Source of the DNA: Cryoendolithus antarcticus
Lineage: Eukaryota > Ascomycota > Dothideomycetes > Cladosporiales > Cladosporiaceae
Direction of reading: 5' to 3'
DNA length: 64,000 nucleotides
Assembly: GCA_002077065.1 (NCBI GenBank)
Contig: NAJO01000016.1
Location: forward strand, 434,001-498,000
Of the stretch, positions 33,885 to 46,881 are shown piece by piece (position 1 is the first letter of the stretch; every line of letters starts with the position of its first letter). Below the pieces are notes generated by a model. It made no database searches. It saw nothing but the letters and a program-made list of their open reading frames with translations, and had not been told where the DNA came from. Position numbers and translations under genes: made by a program.

Positions 33885-33992
33885 GTTGCTTGCAGGGATA
33901 TAATGAACTGATGATACCCCATGGCTGCAGCTTGTGTCTCCGTTCAACGTGGGCGACTTGATGGCTTCTAATCCGCCAGTTCAACCTGAAGC

Positions 33993-36162
33993 TCAGTCGC
34001 CGTCCCAGCCATGCATGGCCATACCTGTTGCTCGCTCGACATCAGCCTTTCGTCCTCGCTCTCGATCAGTATCGATCCAGGTCTGCAGGTTCGTCGTTGA
34101 CACGATTTCGCTCGTATCCAGCGTTGCCAACACCGCAGTGAATGATCGTACGTACTCAGCTGCCCGCACGAAAGCTGGCTCATGCGGTTCGAAAGGGCAT
34201 GACAATAAGCCAACTGCCACATCACGGACTTTGTATGCCAGATGTAGACCGTTGGGCTCGATATGCTCGGGAGAAATTGCGTGAAGAACGTGCAAGAGCT
34301 GGGAGCTGATGGCTTCACGTTCAGCCCAGCGCGCCGACAGTGTAGCTAGTGGCTTCCCTTCGCCGAGCCCGTCTGGTTCGCCGTGCGGGAGCGAGTCGAT
34401 TTGGTCGAGAAGGATGCTCTGCAGCCACAGATGCGTGACGTGTAGGTTGGCTCGCATCGAGGCGAATTGTGAGAACCTCGTGGCAGCGTCATGTGCCTGC
34501 GAACCTTCGTCGCTTCGGTGTGGTTGCGAAGCCCATGGTCGGAGTTCTGCAGGTAGAGCGCCCAGACTGTACTTCAAGTCGCATACACGTTGAGTCAGGT
34601 GGTCCACCCGCTTTGACTTATCCCGTGTTTGCTCGCAGTAGCAAGGCTTGCTGTGTTCATCACCCGCCTCACTGCGCCAGGAGTGAATGGCTAGCCAGAA
34701 TACCCGGGAGTGAATAATGTATCCTGTGGTAAGACAGGGCTCGTCACTGCGCCTAGGTAAGACGTGGCCTTCGAAAATGCCTTCGTCGTCGATATCGAGT
34801 GGCATAAGGGCTTCGGGATCCATATTCTCGACCATGAGTGGGTCTAGGAACATTAGGCGTTCTTTCCGGAGATTCTGCACTTGTGCGTGACTGGACGTTG
34901 TCAGTGGATCGTTCTGCAAGGATTGTCTTTGTCTTGAACGGACACAAAGCTATAGAAAAGCATCCAGAAGCCCTTCTTCCTTAGCTGCATCTCGATCTGG
35001 TTCAGTCCAGCATACTCTTCGACTTTGTGAAGATGTAGAAGTCGGCCAAGTTGGATACATTCCACTTCCGCCATGCGACTCAAGTTGTAGAGTCCGGCCT
35101 GGAAAAGGGCGATGTCCCTGAGTTCCTCGTTAGCTGTCCATCTAGCCAGGAGAGACAAAGGCCTTGTTTACATCAAATACGAGATAGCGAATTTGTTGAA
35201 GCTTATCTCGTCAAAGTAATCGACACCTCGTATCGACGATAATGTTGAATAGCAGTGCAGAACAAAGGCTTTACGCGACTCGAAGGCGAACCCGTGCTCC
35301 CGGTATCGACGAAACTTGCTGGGCATTATGCCAACCACAGTCGCACATATAGCTATGAGGAGTCCAAGGAACACTGTATCCTCGCCGTCTCGGTCACGTG
35401 CTAAAGCGTCACGGAACGACGGTCGATGTAGCACAGGTATTGTCGCGTAAAGCCGATCCAGAAAGTCGTGCATCATCATAAGGATCAGTCCACGCGGGCA
35501 GATGCAGTCAGTCGCGTAGCCCTTTGTCTGTATCTTATCATGATTGTCAGGCGAAAAACCACTTGTGAGTGAGATACTTCTGTCGTGATCGATGATGGCA
35601 TTAATGCCCATGCGCGATGCTGTCGCGCTCGAACGATTTGCAGTCTCATCGCTTGTCACAGTACTGCCTGGGCTGAAAGACGCAGGTGTGTACGGCGCGG
35701 GGCCATTTGATGGACTTGTGTTCGTTCTACATAGTATAATCAGATCTCAGCGTCTAGTCAAGTTCAAACGCACTCTCTCAAGAATCTGGAGGTTTCCTAC
35801 GCAGCTATCGACTGCACTACAATGGCGAGGTTCATGCTCGAGAGCCCGTCGAGAGGAACGAGGGATGAGATACTCATGTTCTCTCTCATCCGCGCTCTCG
35901 TTGTCGAGGCATCATCGTAGCATAGCCAACAGCAGCATAGGACGTCCCGAGACTTATGTGAGAGAGGCGATAGGGTCACCACATACCGTTTCTTCGGCCC
36001 ACGTGTTTGCGATGGAATGTCATACGTGCATGATAGACCAGCTTCGTCACACCGTTCGCATCGTGACTCGCCGCGGGTCGCACAACGTGCTTTTCGTCGT
36101 CGACAGCGATCACAAGCTTGACTGATCACGGTCCGCTCGCTCGTTGTTGATCGTCGTGGCAT
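33993..36162 (-). CDS. Zn2Cys6 transcription factor with fungal-specific domain
   Basis: Four exons: 36162..35987, 35726..35172, 35117..34944 and 34890..33993; 600 aa. The binuclear cluster spans Cys17-x2-Cys20-x6-Cys27-x7-Cys35-x2-Cys38-x6-Cys45 (ACDRCRRRKARC..). It is followed by the basic linker GPKKR, which is split by a long 260-nt intron and continues TNTSPSNGPAP. The middle-homology domain reads HDFLDRLYATIPVLHRPSF, FAISYLMDIALFQ (splice-made), RLLHLHKVEEYAGLNQIE and FVHAQVQNLRKERL (splice-made). The last intron has a weak donor (GTCCGT) but restores the family sequence exactly. It lies tail to tail with the GH3 gene, so it may regulate the sugar-use genes; that is inference. Confidence 0.88.
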
Positions 36163-36727
36163 TCGTAGGATCCGACTTGCGGGTGCAGAAGCAGCTCTTG
36201 GCGCGCTCTATGGACAGCGGCGGAGTGGTCAGAGAATCGGACTGCACTTTGAGTCCAATCGTGATGGTCAAAGAAGGCATTGCAGGTCCTGAAGCTCTCC
36301 AGGGTCCGAGCAAGATTGACCAGCTCCGAGTCTCGATATTGTATGATGGCGACGGAGACTCATATTGCTGCACGGTGTTGTGACTTGCATGACAATCTGA
36401 GCACGGGCCCATCTTCTGGGAGAGGAAAGACGAACTCTCATTCTAGCTTCATCCTACACCATCACCCTCACCCTAACAGATGTCAGGGACGATGGTAGCT
36501 GCATCCACCGGCTGCCACGTGGGCATAGGCAGGTGCGAGTCTCGACCTGAGCGCGACAATGCAGACCACTTCACCTGGCGAGACAAGCATAGGAGGACAT
36601 TACCACACCAATAGCACGGTAAGTATATCAATTCGCAATGCCTCCTAGAAATTATACACCTGCAATAGCGCCACCCTCGCGTCTTCTCACCTGGACTTTC
36701 CTGTGGGTCGCGATTGCTTTGATAGCC
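36163..36727. other. Divergent promoter region
   Basis: Between the Zn2Cys6 gene (minus) and the dead glucoamylase (plus). No element assigned. Confidence 0.4.
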
Positions 36728-38807
<2,080 letters not shown>

Positions 38808-38870
38808 GGGCGCCGAAAAACATGCTATGGACTAAAGTAGATGCGATCTGAGCATCGCTGCGCCATGAGA

Positions 38871-39191
38871 TCATAAGCGCCTATCTCGATACCTACCAGA
38901 CAGCCTTAGGGGAAAGTCTCTCTTCGTGCGACAAGTGTGGATGTATGTCGCAGTATCGAACATCAGCTCTCGAACACCCTTGCTAAAGACCTGGTGTGCT
39001 GCGGCCCATTTGAAGCGCTTCATGTACCGGCTGTGGAAGCGCAGGCGTAAGGCACGAAACAGATCCTGGGAAACGTACTTGTTGAAGTGACGGCTGGTCA
39101 TGCGAAGTGCAGCGATCGCCGGACGTGGGCACGCATCTGCGATCATCCGTAGCAGGTTCTCGTCCCCGAGAACGGCGGCCTGGGCGCTCAT
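38871..39191 (-). pseudogene. Truncated member of a local repeat-gene family (copy P1)
   Basis: 106 aa from ATG 39191: MSAQAAVLGDENLLRMIADA, PRPAIAALRMTSRHFNKYVS, FRALRLRFHSRYMKRFKW and GVRELMFDTATY. This is the N-terminal part of the family that continues for some 350 more residues in copies P2 and P3 upstream. Here it runs into unrelated sequence and a stop only 60 nt from the 3' end of the glucoamylase remnant, so the C-terminal part was deleted. The N-terminus resembles an F-box-like helical segment; function unknown. Confidence 0.6.
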
Positions 39192-39667
39192 CTTGCGGGC
39201 TGATGGCGAGGCAGATAGTGCTGGTGGATGTGTCGAAATTGGAGCGGGCAGGATTCGCGGCCATGATTGTTTACAATTGCGCCAAGCTTCGCCTGTGCAG
39301 AAAGTGAAGGAGAAGGAGTGACCGAGCCAGCCACTTTGTGCAGCTTTGCTCATGTGCGATTGCCATTCAGAGCCAGCTGATACCAGAGTGATAGTGCCAC
39401 AGGGCATGATAGCGCATGATGTGCCCCAGCCCAGGCAAGTCAAGTCTCGAGCACACTGAGACACGTATACGAATCGTTTCGGACATCTGCGCACTGCGTC
39501 GCAGCAGGTTTCGTTCACACATCCATCGCCTACAACAATGTTCCCGTTCCCTAGAAGACCTATCAATCGTGGCCTCTCAAGCCTATGGCGGAGTGCAAGT
39601 TCCTAAAGTCGCCCCACCAGTTGCCTCATGACTTGCTCAAACGCGATGTCTATTCCCACATCTTCGA

Positions 39668-41172
39668 CTAGTGCGGCACTGCCCACTCATTCACTCTTCC
39701 GTCCATGCCCATCGCAAGCAGATCGACCAGCTCGTTTTCCGAAAGTATCTCAAACACAGCGCCAACGGAGCCAGACCACGCAAGCCCGGAACCGCTTGGC
39801 AGGCGCGCATGACTTCCTCCCAGGGCCGATCACGTCCTAACATATCTTCCCCTTCACCCCGGTGACGGAACGGACGGCTGAGCCCAGGGCGTCGACTGAC
39901 CTGCAATTGGCGATGTATCAGCCACGACACCTGATCGAAAGCGGTCCAGCGTCCACTGGTATCACCAAGATTGATGTTGTACAGCCCAATGTGCCGAAGC
40001 GTAGCGCTGTGGGCGGCGACGAAGTTCGCGAGGCCGGAAGCTTCGAGCCACATGGAGCGGAGATCTAGGCTGACTAGCTGTGGAAAGACTGTTGTAGCAA
40101 AGATATGTTGTAGTGGCATAGCAGAGGTGCACTCGTATAGGCGATTGACTTGTGGAACCTGAACACGCACTTCTAGATCCAGGTGTCGCAAGTTTGGTGT
40201 GAGGAACCACAAGTTCGAGAAGCTCTGCCTTGAGATGGCGTCAATGTAGTCGTTGAGGTCTCTATGAGACCGCCTCTCCAGTACGAGCTCAAGGCGGAGG
40301 CGACTGAGCGTCGAGTCGGCTATCGGCTCAGTAAGGATTCCGGAGCCGTGCCAGGATATTGCCATTGGGGCAAAATGCAACTCGTTGTCTAGAGGACCCA
40401 GCACACCTCGAGGAGTATTGAGTATTTGTAGCTCTGTGGACTGCGGCGGTGGGCCCACTAAATCACCTAGCAAGAAGCCATATGCGCCAGACTGATTGGG
40501 GATCGCGTTCCTCCCATCTCTGAGGGCGGCTAAGGGTGGCGGCATAGCGTTCCCTTCTCCAAGAAGAGCTGGCCTGCAATCTATGTCAGCTCCCGGTCTT
40601 CGTGGTGAAGTAATGTTATGCACCTGTTGGAGAAAGCTTCCCCAGGTCCCGACCACGGCGTTATGGTAATCTTGTTACACATCCGGAGTCGTCGCAAGGC
40701 GTTCCACATCACTCCGATGTCGTTCATGTAGGCTGCAAGTGTATTCACTTCATCTCTTGTCATCGACAGATGCCTATCCAGGAGCTGATTGCGCTGTGTA
40801 GTGCGTGTTCCAAGGTCGGCAGACAGCAGGCCGGCAACGCTGAACCCCTTGTCCGCAAACGTTTCAAGCTCTGTCTCTCGATCGACGAAGTGCTGGAGGT
40901 CCTGGCCGTTAGCGACAACGTAGGTCCGCAGTATCGAAAATGAGCTCTCGCACTCCGTCGCGCAGCTGCTTGCGTGTGGCAATGCATTTTAGACGCAGCA
41001 GATACCAGCTACTGAATCGCAAGCGCAGCACCCGGAAAAGATACTGCGAGAAGTGAGTCTTGAACCGTCGACAGGTCAAGCGAAGAGACACGATCGACGA
41101 GCGCGGCAAGCTGATCGCGACGATGCGCACGAGGCTGTCGTCTCCGAACACCGCTGCTTGTGCTGTTGACAT
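39668..41172 (-). pseudogene. Local repeat-gene family copy P2, two frameshifts
   Basis: ATG 41172 starts MSTAQAAVFGDDSLVRIVAI, parallel to P1 and P3. After GVRELIFDTA the frame breaks near 40927. Dropping one G gives DTATYVV, the form found in P1. The second part (NKITITPWSGPGEAF) is followed by a normal 50-nt intron (40574-40623), then NAMPPPLAALRDGRNA, LRLELVLERRSHRDL, LDLEVRVQVPQ and SLDLRSMWLEASG, a leucine-rich ladder. After VMRACQAVPGLRG a net deletion of about 22 nt relative to P3 shifts frame again. The proper C-terminus (LLAMGMDGRVNEWAVPH) is recovered in another frame and ends at 39668. Unrecognised family, probably F-box/LRR-like. Confidence 0.65.
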
Positions 41173-41444
41173 GATGGTCGCTTGCAATGATCTGGCGGCG
41201 CGAGGTGTCAGCGAAAGAACTTTGGTCGCAAGAGAATTGATGTTGCGAATTCAACAGGGGCGCTAAGCTAAACAGACACGAAGGGAAGGAGTGATCGTAC
41301 CTACCTTCTACTTCCTTCGTTCATCTCACACCCACGCCCTTGACTTCTCGATGACGTTTCATCATGCTCCTTCATCACGGGACGTCTTCGATATCGCGTG
41401 TTCCGTTCATCGGTGGTGCCCATTATTGGAGGCGATGATCATTC

Positions 41445-43031
41445 CTACAAAGCCCACCACCCTGGGACCACCATCTCATCCACCCTCCCATTCATCCCAA
41501 ACTCGAGCAGTTCGCTCGTGTCATCTTCCGTAAACACGATCCACTCCGGACTTGTGGAGGGTGCATGAAGATCCAGACCCTCAGCGCGCTGATGTTCTGA
41601 CAAGCCCGCATGATACCAAGCCAAGGCTGTTGGTAGGTCCCCGGAGTGGTAGTGAAAGCCATCCAAGCTCGACCAGGCGGGTTGGGCGTATGCACATAGT
41701 CTGACATGTAGTTCGAGAAGTGCGGACGCAGATACAGCCAAGGTTCGAATCGGTGCGGGCGTTTGTGACCGTCGCCGTTGCCCAGGGTGATCTCTTGGAG
41801 CGAGATATGCTGCAACGTACCTTTGTGCGCGGTGATGAAAGCAATCAGGTGTTCGGTCTCAAGCCATGTCGATCTCAGCGTTGGTGCCGTCAAGCTGGGA
41901 AAGAAAGGTCTGGTGGAGGGTTTAGAGAGGGTCGAGTTCATCGCGAGAACGCAGCTGTTAACGCGATCTTCGTTGTTGAGAATAGGAGCTCTGGTGCGGA
42001 TCTCCAGATCTAGCTCCTGCAAGTCTGCCGCAAGGGGCCACAAAGTGGCAAAGCTTGCGTCGCGTTTGGCGGCCTCGAATGCGCCAAGTGGGATACAGTC
42101 CAGTGTCTCCAGCTCCAGTTCCAGTCGGAGTCGCCTGAGAGAGGACGCCGCCATGTATCCGCGAGGAGCAGTGGGTCCAAATGGATTCGTCATGTGCCAC
42201 ATCATCGCGAAGCCAGGCAGACGGAGACCTTGACTGTTGCGTGTACAAGACACGTTCATGTTGCAGTCGGCGCTGCGAAGATTGAGCGCAGTGAAGCGAT
42301 GCCGTGGCTGGTTCGGGTCACCCAACAGCATGCAGCGTGCGGCGTTTTGAATCGCGAAAGATTGCTGCCGATTCATGAGCTCTGCTATAGGCGGCGGAAC
42401 CGCGCCGTTTCTCCCCGTGAGTGAATCCCTGGCGGAAGTGTCAGTGTAGGAAAACCCCAGTATGGTGCAATGACATGACCACTTACATCGTGAGGAAATT
42501 TTTTCCAGGGCCTGACCAGGTAGTTATGGTCAAAGTATGACAGCGCTCCAATGCCATCAACGCCGTATCGAGATCCCTAGGGTTTTCTAAGCAGGCTGAG
42601 AGAGCACGATCCTCATCACGATGCGCTTGCTCAAGCCGTTGTAACAGAGCGGCATAGTGCGCCACGCCCAGTTCGGTGTTGCAACCCGGTAAGCCAACAT
42701 CTGTGAGAGCACTCTCCGTGCACTGCTCAACCATACATTTGGCGAAGTTCCCACGCTCGCCTTCTTGAGGGCGCGCACAATACGAGGCAGTATCAAAGAT
42801 GAGCTCCCGAACGCCCTTGCGGAACACAGGGCTTGCGGCCACCCAGTGGAGGCGCTCCATGTACCAGCTACTAAAGCGCAGTCGCAGAGTCTGGGATAGA
42901 TATTCTGACAGATTGGTCTTGAGATGAGCACTCGATATCAGCCGAAGTGCTGCGATTGAGGAACGCTCCAGGTGTGGCGGGAGCGGTCAAAAGAGATTGT
43001 CGTCTCTGAAAAAGACAGTCTTGGTTGCCAT
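41445..43031 (-). pseudogene. Local repeat-gene family copy P3, nonsense and frameshift
   Basis: Starts at ATG 43031 (MATKTVFFRDDNLF). TGA 42987-42989 occupies the position of a conserved Arg in P1 and P2, a change explainable by CGA to TGA. The frame continues ERSSIAALRLISS, FSSWYMERLHWVAASP, GVRELIFDTASY and TLTITTWSGPGKNF. A 58-nt intron (42429-42486) restores MDSLTGRNGAVPPPIAELM, then LRLELELETLDC, LDLEIRTRAPI and LRSTWLETEHLIAF. Near 41580 one base is missing relative to P2 (AGGGTC for AGGGGTC). The true end (EWIVFTEDDTSELLEFGMNG, RVDEMVVPGWWAL) lies in the shifted frame, stop at 41445. An internal ATG after the nonsense codon could still give a partial protein. Confidence 0.65.
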
Positions 43032-43280
43032 GCTGATGCTCGCTTCCAGTAATACGTGTACAAGTCGTACAGACATTGCTTCTACATTGAAGGATCAGTT
43101 GTACCACTATAGTGGTTTGCCACAAAGGGCGGAGAAGTAATGGAGATGAGGCCAGAACTTGCTGGTCTTCGCTGGGATTAAGAGTGAGCTTCTCGCAGCT
43201 GCTTTGACAATTTTCTTTCTCTTCGACGTTATGTACACCATCTTCAATCACGTAGCAGCACAGTCAACGAACGCTTCAAT

Positions 43281-43823
43281 CTAGTCCTGTCCCTCGTACA
43301 TGGCCCTTCCCTCCTTCGAGTTTAGGAACTCGTTTCTGTGTTGAATGTCAGCGTATTCCCTTTGACTTCCCAAATATTGCCTCGCTGGATATTGTCTTTT
43401 GAGTCCCTGGCTTCCGAGTCCTCTCCCGTCCCTGCCCCAATAATTCGCACTCACCTCTCAATAGCCCACTGCATAGTCTCGTACCCAATCAACAACGGCA
43501 GTCCCCAGTACAAAATCTGATGCCTCGTCCTCCGGAAGGTGTTGAAGACCGCCGCGTTCATGGCGCCGGCCATGGGGTTCTGTCGGTTGGGCGCGAGCGC
43601 GTAGCTGGTGATGCCTTTCTGGGGGAGGGAGCCTGTGCTTGCTGTGAGCAAGACGCTAGATGTGAGTGGGACAAGTGAGTGAGCGAACCAAGAGCGCCCC
43701 ATGGGCCCATGTAGCTGTGGAGAGATGTTAGTGGATGTGGCTGTGGGTGAGAAGGGGAGAGGAGGCGTACCTTCCGGGCTTCTTGTCGCCGCCGGCGGAG
43801 CGGAGGATCTGTGTGACACGCAT
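43281..43823 (-). CDS. QCR8: Cytochrome bc1 complex subunit 8
   Basis: Small subunit of respiratory complex III in the inner mitochondrial membrane, next to cytochrome b. Four exons: 43823..43771, 43714..43689 (26 nt), 43632..43455 and 43335..43281; all phases match; 103 aa. The joined protein reads MRVTQILRSAGGDKKPG, SYMGPWGALGSLPQKGITSY, ALAPNRQNPMAGAMNAAVFN, TFRRTRHQILYWGLPLLIGY and ERNEFLNSKEGRAMYEGQD. PNRQNPLAG..FNTFRR is the family hallmark, and one transmembrane helix follows. The split into four exons, one of 26 nt, explains why no single long frame covers it. Confidence 0.95.
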
Positions 43824-44087
43824 CGTGGATGATGTGGGGGGTGTGCGCTGAGTTGGTACTGTGCGAGGATGGGTAGGAGTGCTGTAATAGAGAAGCCGTA
43901 GGTAATGTAATCGTCAATGCTTGCTTTGGGTGAGGTACAGTCTGTCGCATGACGGCAGCCGGAGGTTCAAAGTCTTGGCACGAGCTTCCCATCATCTCAA
44001 GACATCATCGACGAGCAGCTGCAAGTAGATGTCCCGCCCATACATCACCCATCAAACCCCTCACCCACGCCAACAATACTCTCAATC

Positions 44088-44993
44088 ATGGCCACCCAAG
44101 CCCTCTCCTCCCTCTACAAATACGCCATCCCCATCGGCGCCGCCTTCACCCTCGGCCAAGCCTCTATCTACGACGTCAAAGGCGGCACCCGCGCCGTGAT
44201 CTTCGACCGCGTCGCCGGAGTAAAAGACACAGTCGTGAATGAAGGCACGCACTTCCTCGTTCCCTGGCTGCAGAAAGCTATAGTCTACGATGTGCGCACG
44301 AAGCCGCGGAACATCAGCACGACGACGGGGAGCAAGGATTTGCAGATGGTGAGCTTGACGCTGCGAGTGCTGAGTCGGCCGGAGGTGGCGGCGCTGCCGA
44401 AGATATACCAGGTATGCCTTCTTGCTATCCTTCCAGATGTGGATGATCAATACTGATAAGTTGCGCAGAACCTCGGCCAAGACTACGACGAGCGCGTCCT
44501 CCCCTCAATCGGCAACGAAGTCCTGAAATCCATCGTCGCCCAATTCGACGCCGCCGAACTAATTACCCAGCGCGAAGCCGTCTCGAACCGAATCCGCGCA
44601 GATCTCCTGAAACGCGCCTCGGAATTCAACATCGCCCTCGAAGACGTCAGCATAACACACATGACCTTCGGCCGCGAATTCACAAAAGCCGTCGAAGAAA
44701 AACAGATCGCGCAGCAGGAGGCGGAGCGAGCGAGGTTCATTGTCGAGAAGGCGGAGCAGGAGAGGCAGGCGAATGTCATCCGGGCGGAGGGGGAGAGCGA
44801 GGCGGCGGATGTGATTTCGAGAGCTGTGGCGAAGAGTGGAGATGGGTTGGTGCAGATTCGGCGGATTGAGACGCAGAAGGAGGTGGCGCAGATGTTGAGC
44901 AATAATCCGAATGTGACTTATCTGCCGGGTGGGAGTGGCGGGAGCGGACAGGGAGGACAGGGAGGCAGCTTCTTGCTTGGGCTGAGGTCGTAG
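44088..44993 (+). CDS. PHB1: Prohibitin 1
   Basis: Forms the ring-shaped prohibitin complex of the mitochondrial inner membrane with Phb2, stabilising newly made respiratory proteins. Exons 44088..44411 and 44469..44993, with a 57-nt intron (GTATGC..TGCGCAG) at phase 0; 282 aa. Seen: an N-terminal membrane anchor ([20 protein letters not shown]), [14 protein letters not shown], the PHB domain ([29 protein letters not shown]), [20 protein letters not shown], the coiled coil ([17 protein letters not shown]) and [10 protein letters not shown]. The Gly/Ser-rich tail is typical of fungal Phb1. Frame clean. Confidence 0.97.
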
Positions 44994-45189
44994 AAGTGGG
45001 CGTAAAGTGTGGGAATGCATGGCGTACGGGACGGGAAAATTTGGAAACAGAGTCATTGCTGTAGACAATGTTGTGAATCTAAGCTCAATACAAATCGCAC
45101 AATGCATCGACGCTCCATCAACTCGTAGAACGCCATGCCATGCACTGTGTGAAGTCTCGTACATCACGCGACAAGACTGCAATGCGCGA

Positions 45190-46542
45190 TCAAGCCCTCT
45201 CTAACCGCCTCCTCAAATTCCTCGTCCGCTTCATCAACTTCTTATACTTGTGCTTCTTCATCTTTAGCTTCCGCTGCCTCTTCACGCTGATCAATCGCAT
45301 CTGTACTCGTCTCCCTACGCCAGGCGCCTTCCTCACAGCTCGCAGCGGATTCGCATCCCGTCTTGCTATAGCCGTTAGCTGCGTGCTATCTCGTTGGCGA
45401 GTGCGCAGCCGTTGAACGTACGTCAACGTATTGGGACGCTGGAGGAAGGAGGCGGAGGGAGTGTAGAAGGCTGGTGGGGATTGGTTCGTAGCGTGAGAAG
45501 AGACTGGGAGGAGAGGCGTGTGCGTTACTGTGTAGCTTAGCTGGCCGTCTGCGGATTTGGTTTCTGTGACATCTAGCGTGGTACGGAAGACTTTCGGTCT
45601 TCGTGGCTGGGATGCTTTGGCTGTGCGAGCGGCGGAGCGGGCCTTTTGCACGGTCGTAGGGGTCGAAGGTATCGGCTGCGGCGGTGGCGGAGGATGAAAC
45701 GGCCGGAAGTGCGCGACCAAGTCGTCAAAGTTCGCGGAAGACGGACTCTGAGGAGGCGAGTCGAGATGTCGGGCGCTGTCGGGATTACTCGAGCTCTCCT
45801 GCAGGACTTCCCACTGCAGATCTTGGCCCTGTGCTGCTGCGGTATTTATCCGCAGGAGGCGGAGTGTAGCCTCAGGTGCGATGATCTCGTCTTCAGGCAT
45901 CCGTTCTGCTGAGTTGCCATTCGCCCATGGATCTTGAGGCGCTGACTCGAAGACTGTCGCCCATGCTTCGTCTGTCGTGGGTAAAGGCACGGGCTTACTC
46001 ATGTTGAGTGGGCGGTAGAGGCTGAAGAAGGAGGATAGGAGAAAGTCCTTCTTCCCGTTTTCGCTCTGATCGAGGTTGTCCACTCGGGGAAGGTGTGCGT
46101 ACGGCTCTTCTGGCGCTTGTGTCGCCTTCTGGCTCGTCCGCCTTTGAGCAACAGTAGAAGGCGGCCCTTTCCTCTGTGCATCCCGAGCAAGCTCCTCTGC
46201 CTTCGCCTGCTGCTTCGCCGTCAGGCTCGCAAATGCAGCCGGACCATCTTGCAGTAGTGTAGACGCCCTTCGAGCCCTTGATCTGGGTATCCGTCGAGGC
46301 GCGGGCGCAGACTCTGGTGTTGCATCGTCCTCTGTCGCCTCTGTGGCGCTCACGGCCGGTGCTGGCTTGCCATTGTTGCTCTCTGGTGGGCAGCTGGCTT
46401 TGCTACTGCTATGCCGACGCTGATGCACGCGGCGTGTCGAGGTAGATCTCAGGCACTGTGAGGCGGAGCGGTGGGCCGTTAGCACTGGGGCTGGCGCTGT
46501 TGAGACATGCTGTACTGCTCGCTGCAGCTTCGTCGAGAACAT
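45190..46542 (-). CDS. COX24: Mitochondrial small ribosomal subunit protein mS38 (Cox24-type)
   Basis: Single exon, 450 aa. The C-terminal 30 residues (ISVKRQRKLKMKKHKYKKLM and KRTRNLRRRLERA) are the hallmark of the mS38/Cox24/AURKAIP1 domain, which binds rRNA in the mitochondrial small subunit and is needed for COX1 mRNA handling in yeast. The N-terminus is a typical presequence (Arg/Ser/Ala-rich, STSTRRVHQRRHSSSK). The long middle part is disordered and Pro/Ser-rich; much of it is fungus-specific, hence the length well above the yeast protein (about 110 aa). It shares a 340-nt promoter with the divergent sulfoxide reductase. Confidence 0.88.
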   Translation of the reverse strand: MFSTKLQRAVQHVSTAPAPVLTAHRSASQCLRSTSTRRVHQRRHSSSKASCPPESNNGKPAPAVSATEATEDDATPESAPAPRRIPRSRARRASTLLQDGPAAFASLTAKQQAKAEELARDAQRKGPPSTVAQRRTSQKATQAPEEPYAHLPRVDNLDQSENGKKDFLLSSFFSLYRPLNMSKPVPLPTTDEAWATVFESAPQDPWANGNSAERMPEDEIIAPEATLRLLRINTAAAQGQDLQWEVLQESSSNPDSARHLDSPPQSPSSANFDDLVAHFRPFHPPPPPQPIPSTPTTVQKARSAARTAKASQPRRPKVFRTTLDVTETKSADGQLSYTVTHTPLLPVSSHATNQSPPAFYTPSASFLQRPNTLTYVQRLRTRQRDSTQLTAIARRDANPLRAVRKAPGVGRRVQMRLISVKRQRKLKMKKHKYKKLMKRTRNLRRRLERA

Positions 46543-46881
46543 GACATATGTGAGGGAGTACCAGGAGGAGATACGGGGTAGGGATGGAGTAGATACGAGG
46601 TAGCAGTCACATGTGGTGATGCTTCACTGGCGGGCGGCAGCGAGGTCGGGCTGCCGGGAATGGGCAGAAGCATGTGCTTGGCATATCGTGATTAAGCTCG
46701 AAGATATTGAATGGGATCACGACATTCGCCTCCTACAGTTCCCTACACCCAGGCGAGAACTCATATTGGAGTTTGCAGCGCTCGAGACTATCGAATGATC
46801 AACGATTCCGAATCTCGTCTGTAAAGATGGTCGGTCAATCGAGTTGAGGGTATCTCTCTTCACTTTCGCTAAACGGTACAC
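46543..46881. promoter_or_regulatory. Divergent promoter between COX24 and sulfoxide reductase
   Basis: 339 nt between two start codons on opposite strands. No specific element identified. Confidence 0.5.

Noticed and set aside
33111..33947. 278-aa minus-strand frame overlapping the GH3 gene
   Set aside because: Antisense to a well-supported GH3 exon; no recognisable motifs.
39770..41585. Programmed -1 frameshifting shared by copies P2 and P3 near their C-termini
   Set aside because: Base-by-base comparison shows different causes: a 1-nt deletion in P3 and a net 22-nt deletion in P2. There is no common slippery site.
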